NCBI GenBank assembly: GCA_029062005.1
Contig: JAIDQZ010000010.1
Location: 1 to 64,000 of the forward strand
DNA from: Muribaculaceae bacterium
Lineage (GTDB): Bacteria > Bacteroidota > Bacteroidia > Bacteroidales > Muribaculaceae
Direction of reading: 5' to 3'
Length of the DNA: 64,000 nt
Shown: positions 58,883 through 64,000 of the stretch, piece by piece
Layout of the letters: every line of letters starts with the position of its first letter
Numbering within the stretch: the stretch's first letter is position 1
The notes under the pieces: model-generated
Seen by the model: the letters and a program-made list of their open reading frames with translations, nothing else
The model's database searches: none
Told to the model about the DNA's origin: nothing
Made by a program: the position numbers and the translations under genes

Positions 58883-61048
58883 TTAGAATATCAATTTTTT
58901 CTTTTTGGCTTTTTCTGTCCAAAGGTTTGCAATCAGTTGATGCCCGGCAGGCGTAGGATGTATTCCGTCCCAAAGCCATCTTTTTGAATCAGGATTGCCG
59001 GAAGTTAAAGAATTAAACAGATTGTTGGTATCGATATATTCGGCTCCGAAATCCTTGGCAAGTTTCTTCAATCTATCTGCAAACAGATCAATTGATTTTT
59101 TCACTTGGGGGTAAATACTACTGTCTACTGCTCTCCCTTCTGCTACGAATGGTGACATCAATATTATCTTTACAGTTGGATTAGCATCTTTTGCCAGAGT
59201 AAGAATATCTGTAAAATCTGCAGTCCAATTGTTTACATCGAATTCCTCAGTTCCTCCATCCCTATAGTACTTATATACATCGTTAATCCCAACCATCACA
59301 GTAAGTACATCAGGATCTTCATCAATCACATCTTCTTTCCAACGCTTCTTGAGTTCCTTTATGGTGTTACCGGATATACCACGGTTGAGCCAGTTGCATT
59401 TCAGTTTAGGATCTTCCGCCATCATCTTTGCGGCAGAAAGCATCACATAGCTGTGTCCCAAATTATGGTTCTGGTCTGTCTTATTGCGATTAGATGAAGG
59501 AAGCGCCTTACCGGCGCTTCTTCCCCAGCCTCCATCAGTGATTGAATCACCGATGAAGAGAGCTGTCAAGTCTGATTTTAGTTTGATTTTGATTACGGTA
59601 GCCGGTCCGTCGTCAGCCGGAGTGACTGTTTCTACAAAAACTTTGCCGTTCTTATCATTCCATTTTAGCTTTCCGCCTCCAATCATTGATATCTCTTCAA
59701 TATCTGAAGCTTTAATTCCCGGAAGTTCTGCAGACTTTCCATCCCATTTAAGAAGGAAAGCATAGAGATTTCTACGTCCTTTTGATGTGTATCTTACATC
59801 GCCGTCCTTGTTTTCTCCGAATGCTCTTGTTCCATAGACAGCTTCACCATATTTTGACAGCCATTTGCCGACAGCATACAATTCCTTTTTCTGGTCGTCG
59901 GGAATAGTCCCGTCTGATTTAGGAGATACATTCAGGCAAAGGTTTCCGTTGCGGGAAATATTATTAATGAGGCTTCGAATTATTCCGTCGGCATTTTGCA
60001 ACTTTAGTCCCTCCACATATCCGAACTTGTGTCCGATCGGATCATCTACCTGCCAATAATATGAAGTCTTTTCCTTTGGTGCCCTTGACTCTCTTTCAAA
60101 ATCCCTGATAGAACCTGCCTTATATGCATCGCTTTTTGATTGCAAAGAAACCTCTTTCCCCCATTTATCTGCACTATTGTAATAATAGCGGGCTATATTC
60201 AACTTCCAAGGATCCATCGAACGATAGTTGATTCCATTGTCGAAATAAATCAAGTCAGGCTGGTATTTGTCGATAATCTCCATCACGCGATATTGCCATT
60301 CATTCATGAATGCATCGTTCTGAGGATGAGGGCCGGGATGCTCTTCAGATGGACCCATCCCGGAGTTTTCTGTCGGTTTTTGAGGAGGACCATATAATGA
60401 TGCATATTTAGGGTCGAAGAGGTCGGTGGAATCCGGATCGAGACTCGGATACATGAAATCCCAGTTTTCAACACGATGGTTGCTGATGCCAAATCTCATT
60501 CCTTTATCGCGAACAGCCTTGGAAAGCTCACCTATTACGTCGCGTTTTGGTCCATGCTTTACAGATGTCCATTCAGTAAGATCGCTGTCGTACATTGCGA
60601 ACCCGTCATGGTGTTCCGCAGTTGGTATCACGTACTGCGCCCCACTTGCCCTAAACAGTTCTGCCCATTCATCGGCATTGAATTTTTCAGCTTTGAAAAG
60701 AGGTATGAAATCCTTGTAGCCGAATTCGTTCTGTGGTCCCCACTTTTCACGATGAGCCTTACTGATGCCATTATACATGTGCTTAGGATACCATTCGCTG
60801 CCGGCAGCCGGGACGGTATAGGGACCCCAATGAATGAAGATACCGAATTTTGCATCCTTGAACCATTCCGGGACGCTATAGTTTGATTCGAGAGATTCCC
60901 AAGTGGCGACATATTTGCCTTCAGGATAGGCTTCGAGTTGCTCCTGAGTCACTTCTATAGTCTGGCGAGGAGCCTGAGCAAACGCAGTGGAAACAGCTAT
61001 CATTGCGCTGACTGCAGCCAAAGCGTAAAGTTTGCTTGTATTTCGCAT
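58883..61048 (-). CDS. Secreted GH29 alpha-L-fucosidase-like domain fused to a C-terminal SGNH/GDSL hydrolase
   Basis: GH29 'VPEWFKDAKFGIFIHWGPYTVPAAGSEWYPKHMY', 'YVIPTAEHHDGFAMYDSDLTEWTS'; SGNH 'ALFIGDSITDGGWG', 'NRGISGNT', 'VMVGINDVYKYY', 'WDGIHPTPAGHQLIA'. Confidence 0.82.
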   Translation of the reverse strand: MRNTSKLYALAAVSAMIAVSTAFAQAPRQTIEVTQEQLEAYPEGKYVATWESLESNYSVPEWFKDAKFGIFIHWGPYTVPAAGSEWYPKHMYNGISKAHREKWGPQNEFGYKDFIPLFKAEKFNADEWAELFRASGAQYVIPTAEHHDGFAMYDSDLTEWTSVKHGPKRDVIGELSKAVRDKGMRFGISNHRVENWDFMYPSLDPDSTDLFDPKYASLYGPPQKPTENSGMGPSEEHPGPHPQNDAFMNEWQYRVMEIIDKYQPDLIYFDNGINYRSMDPWKLNIARYYYNSADKWGKEVSLQSKSDAYKAGSIRDFERESRAPKEKTSYYWQVDDPIGHKFGYVEGLKLQNADGIIRSLINNISRNGNLCLNVSPKSDGTIPDDQKKELYAVGKWLSKYGEAVYGTRAFGENKDGDVRYTSKGRRNLYAFLLKWDGKSAELPGIKASDIEEISMIGGGKLKWNDKNGKVFVETVTPADDGPATVIKIKLKSDLTALFIGDSITDGGWGRSAGKALPSSNRNKTDQNHNLGHSYVMLSAAKMMAEDPKLKCNWLNRGISGNTIKELKKRWKEDVIDEDPDVLTVMVGINDVYKYYRDGGTEEFDVNNWTADFTDILTLAKDANPTVKIILMSPFVAEGRAVDSSIYPQVKKSIDLFADRLKKLAKDFGAEYIDTNNLFNSLTSGNPDSKRWLWDGIHPTPAGHQLIANLWTEKAKKKKLIF

Positions 61049-61119
61049 TTCTTTAATCGATTATAGGTTCTTAGAATAGGTAGATTATATTGAAATTCTC
61101 TTTTGTAATTCTATTGTCG

Positions 61120-61150
61120 CAAATTTACAAAATCTTAGCGATATATACAA
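61120..61150 (-). promoter_or_regulatory. Bacteroidetes-type promoter of the minus-strand glycan locus
   Basis: On the minus strand TTG-N20-TAAATTTG (61150 to 61120). Confidence 0.6.
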
Positions 61151-61182
61151 CCTATTTTTTTTAATTATAATATAATAAAAAT

Positions 61183-61332
61183 AAGGACACACGCGCCGTG
61201 CGAAGCAAGAAATTGTCGTGTATAATGCCGATTGTAAAACCATGTATAATGCCGATTGCGAATGCGGACGCACGAAATTGCCGTGGATATTGTCGATAAA
61301 AAAAATCGGACGCACGAGCCGTGCGTCCCTAC
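61183..61332. repeat. REPIN-like element, copy g
   Basis: Degenerate left half GGACACACGCGCCGTGCG; internal GTGTATAATGCCGATTG units; right GGACGCACGAGCCGTGCGTCCCTAC. Confidence 0.75.
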
Positions 61333-61450
61333 CGAGACAATATCAATGATAAAACTGACATCACCCAAGCCAAATCAAATTCTCAATTCTAAATTCTCAA
61401 TTCTCAATTAAAATAAGTTCTAAATTCAAAATTCTCAATTACCGCGAAAG

Positions 61451-61572
61451 GTAGGGACGCACGGCTCGTGCGTCCGCCCTCCGAAGCACGAAATTGTCGT
61501 GTATAATGCCGATTGTAAAACCGTGTATAATGCCGATTGTAAAAGCGGACGCACGCGCCGTGCGTCCCTACC
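61451..61572. repeat. REPIN-like element, copy h, with two tandem CCGTGTATAATGCCGATTGTAAAA-type units
   Basis: GTAGGGACGCACGGCTCGTGCGTCCGC ... GCGGACGCACGCGCCGTGCGTCCCTAC; internal 'gtcgtgtataatgccgattgtaaaaccgtgtataatgccgattgtaaaa'. Confidence 0.85.
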
Positions 61573-61590
61573 AAGCTATTGAAATAATTT

Positions 61591-61620
61591 ATCAATGATA
61601 ATTTATAATTTATCATTGAT
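61591..61620. repeat. AT-rich palindrome
   Basis: ATCAATGATAA (61591-61601) pairs with TTATCATTGAT (61610-61620). Confidence 0.6.
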
Positions 61621-61639
61621 TAAAAGGATTTTACACAAA

Positions 61640-61667
61640 AGAAGGGCGCACCGGAGTACGTCCTTCT
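61640..61667 (-). terminator. Hairpin downstream of the minus-strand 61749 gene (diverged REP-like)
   Basis: AGAAGGGCGCAC-cgga-GTACGTCCTTCT with one G-U and one mismatch; resembles the GGGACGCACG family. Confidence 0.5.
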
Positions 61668-61748
61668 GAGGTATTCAGTCCAAATCAGGAATTAAGAAAT
61701 TCAAAATTCGAAATTCAAAATTCTAAATTCTCAATTCTTAATTCTCAA

Positions 61749-63959
61749 TTATTTCACGATGTACTTCTTGCCGTTGTGGATGTAGAGACCCGGCTGAGTG
61801 GGCTCTGCAACGCGTACGCCTGCGATTGTGTACCAGTTGTTGTCGCCTGCTGCTTCAGCCTCGATACCTTCGACTGCGTCCTCGATCGGACCACCTATCT
61901 GAGAATAGATAGTAAGCTTGGTGAGAGCGGTGTCGATACGGTAAAGACCATAGTGAATATCATATTTACCTGTTTCCTCATTCAAGAGAGAATAGCTTGT
62001 GCCCTCTTTCTTAAGATTAGGAAGTGATGTCGGATCCAATTGGAGAAGATCAGCTGCATTCAATACTGCGTCATCACCTGCCATAGCGGCATAATATTCT
62101 TCAACAGATGCCACAATCGGATGACATGAGTTGCTGCCATAAGAATTGATGGTATTTACAACGACGAAGTCAGAAGACTCGACATCTTTGATAGTAACAT
62201 CATTGTAGTTATTTGCAGTCTCATCATTATAAAGACCGATGTGATGTATGATACCTACATTGCGAGCATTGTCAAAGATTGCAAGACCTTCGAAATATTT
62301 GGTATTATCTGAATTGTCTGTAATGAGAGTTGACTGGATTACATTTGTCTCGTTATCTTCTGAAATAAATCCGAAAGGATAAACTGTATCGTAAACTGTT
62401 TCTACTTTACCATCAGTTTCAACTTCTCTTCCGGTAGTGCTGTCATAGTAGTACATACGCTTACGGGCTGTCCAGTTATTGAAACCGCTTGTAGCCGAGC
62501 TGTTGGTGATTGTCCAATTAAGGTCGAAACCTGCCTCTGTGAGCTGCGCGTCGGTGAGGCGTGCGAAGTCATATACTTTCTTAGCGGCAAACTCGAGATT
62601 GTTGTCAATAGTAGTTTCTGCAGACTTGTAACCGAATGCCTTTGTCGTAACTTTCATGCTACCTTTCTGTTCAACAGAAACTTTGTCGCCACTATACAGA
62701 TTTTGTCCGTCGGAGTTTTCACCCTGTTCACCGACATATGTGTAGTCCATTACGATTGTCGGACGAAGAGGAACATCAGCATTGTCTACCGTGAGGACAT
62801 ATGTCTTCACGAAACCGTCAGACACAGATGTGATGTTGGCTGCAGCCGCAGGAAGTACGATCGGAGTGCAATCTACATCCATTTCAACTATGTCAGACTT
62901 GGCATCTTCACAAGTGGTCCATGCGATAATCTTACCGCTTACCTTAGTTTCATATTCGAGTATGCCGTCATTGTCAGCCCAATCGTAAGTTTGCTCTTGG
63001 TTGTCAGTGCCGATAAAGTGAAGAGTTTCTTCCATTCCGTAGCTGATCTTGTAACCGCGAACTTCGAGATCTTCCACTTTCTCATCCTCAGTACCGGTCC
63101 AACCGATTTTTGAGAGAGCTACTGTCGGAGGAGCTGCAACAGCTTTTTCTGATTCACAAGTGATCAAGATGTTGTCGATATAGATTCTTGTCTGATAGCG
63201 GGCAGTCAATACATACATACCTTCAGCAAACATATTGACTTCCGAACCGTCGGGGTTGATCTCGGGAACCTCTCTTGTGCCTGAAATGCTATTGCTGTCA
63301 TCACTGAGGTTTTCAATCGAGTAATCGACAGTGTGGTCATCTACGTTGACAGTCAAAGTCACGCTATACCAGTCACCTGCTTTCATTTCAAAAGCATTCT
63401 CAGCAGGGATCGAATAAGAAACAGTCTCTTCATTAGTTTCTTCATTCACAGTGACAGACTTCTGAGTGGGAGCATTCACAAAGAAAGTGTTAGGAGACTT
63501 ATTGGCTTCGTCCTGAGTCATGTCAAGAAGGAAGTTCTCCCAAACTCCGCCGTTGCCGGCAGAAGTCCATGGCATACGGTAGGCCTGGTTTGCTACACCC
63601 GGGGTATGATTTGTGAAGATATCCAGACAGCCATTATACTGATTGTTGGAGAAAGTAGCATAGCAGATTTCGAAAGAAACTGTGTATGTACCATCTTCAA
63701 TCACCGGGTTACCTTGATTATCAAGATAAATCTCCTGGCCCCAGACGCATTGGCCTGAACGGCCATTGTTGGCATTCACATAAAGGTCGAGGAATTTACC
63801 GTCAGCATCGCTGCCGATCGAGCCTTCAGCACCATATGACCAACCGGCTTCCTCGATAGTGGTGACTCCTTCGAAATTCTGCTGATACAGAACCCTGGTG
63901 AAGCCAAATGAAGAGAGGCACATCGCTGCCGCTCCAAAGGTTAATAAAAGTTTTTTCAT
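61749..63959 (-). CDS. Large secreted protein of unknown function with Bacteroidales-type C-terminal sorting-like motif
   Basis: Signal peptide 'MKKLLLTFGAAAMCLSSFGF'; C-terminal 'NNWYTIAGVRVAEPTQPGLYIHNGKKYIVK' as in many Bacteroidales secreted proteins. Confidence 0.65.
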   Translation of the reverse strand: MKKLLLTFGAAAMCLSSFGFTRVLYQQNFEGVTTIEEAGWSYGAEGSIGSDADGKFLDLYVNANNGRSGQCVWGQEIYLDNQGNPVIEDGTYTVSFEICYATFSNNQYNGCLDIFTNHTPGVANQAYRMPWTSAGNGGVWENFLLDMTQDEANKSPNTFFVNAPTQKSVTVNEETNEETVSYSIPAENAFEMKAGDWYSVTLTVNVDDHTVDYSIENLSDDSNSISGTREVPEINPDGSEVNMFAEGMYVLTARYQTRIYIDNILITCESEKAVAAPPTVALSKIGWTGTEDEKVEDLEVRGYKISYGMEETLHFIGTDNQEQTYDWADNDGILEYETKVSGKIIAWTTCEDAKSDIVEMDVDCTPIVLPAAAANITSVSDGFVKTYVLTVDNADVPLRPTIVMDYTYVGEQGENSDGQNLYSGDKVSVEQKGSMKVTTKAFGYKSAETTIDNNLEFAAKKVYDFARLTDAQLTEAGFDLNWTITNSSATSGFNNWTARKRMYYYDSTTGREVETDGKVETVYDTVYPFGFISEDNETNVIQSTLITDNSDNTKYFEGLAIFDNARNVGIIHHIGLYNDETANNYNDVTIKDVESSDFVVVNTINSYGSNSCHPIVASVEEYYAAMAGDDAVLNAADLLQLDPTSLPNLKKEGTSYSLLNEETGKYDIHYGLYRIDTALTKLTIYSQIGGPIEDAVEGIEAEAAGDNNWYTIAGVRVAEPTQPGLYIHNGKKYIVK

Positions 63960-64000
63960 AAGGAAAAATGTTAGTTAATAAATGTTGATGAAAAATAGTA

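Noticed and set aside
61210-61550. TATAAT motifs inside REPIN spacers as sigma70-type promoters
   Set aside because: Bacteroidetes primary promoters use TAnnTTTG; the TATAAT string is part of a repeated unit and has no suitable -33 element.
1-64000. tRNA, rRNA, phage or integrase genes
   Set aside because: None recognised by eye in the sequence or ORF track; tRNAscan/Infernal was not available to confirm.

Overview
This window looks like a chromosomal segment from a Bacteroidales bacterium, probably Muribaculaceae-like. The basis is TTTG-N20-TAnnTTTG promoters, a TonB receptor, Por/T9SS-like C-termini and AT-rich intergenic repeats. Most genes are housekeeping. They include pheA, DAHP synthase/chorismate mutase, an OPT transporter, an L,D-transpeptidase, mdh and trpS, a metal ABC pair, and an SpmA/B-like protein. 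A GH30 enzyme is followed by a complete pyrimidine operon (pyrC-carA-carB-pyrKD-pyrF-pyrE-pyrB) and a long purine cluster (purF-like; purE, purL, purM, purH, purD, purB, purA, guaB, guaA). The minus-strand end carries a glycan locus: GH2, a beta-propeller/DUF362 protein, a GH29-SGNH fusion and a large secreted protein. The most interesting signals are: (1) two four-helix-bundle (S23/IVP/Avd-like) genes inserted between purine genes, one exactly bracketed by a 30-bp inverted repeat that also encodes its stop codon; (2) REPIN-like dispersed elements built from GGACGCACG-gct-CGTGCGTCC hairpins; (3) an aspartate carbamoyltransferase carrying only a PyrI-type zinc domain; (4) a fused PyrK-PyrD; (5) a pyr leader with a terminator and a possible leader peptide; (6) an unannotated 45-codon basic smORF with its own promoter and a hairpin ahead of purE. 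All product calls come from reading the translations. No database searches were run.
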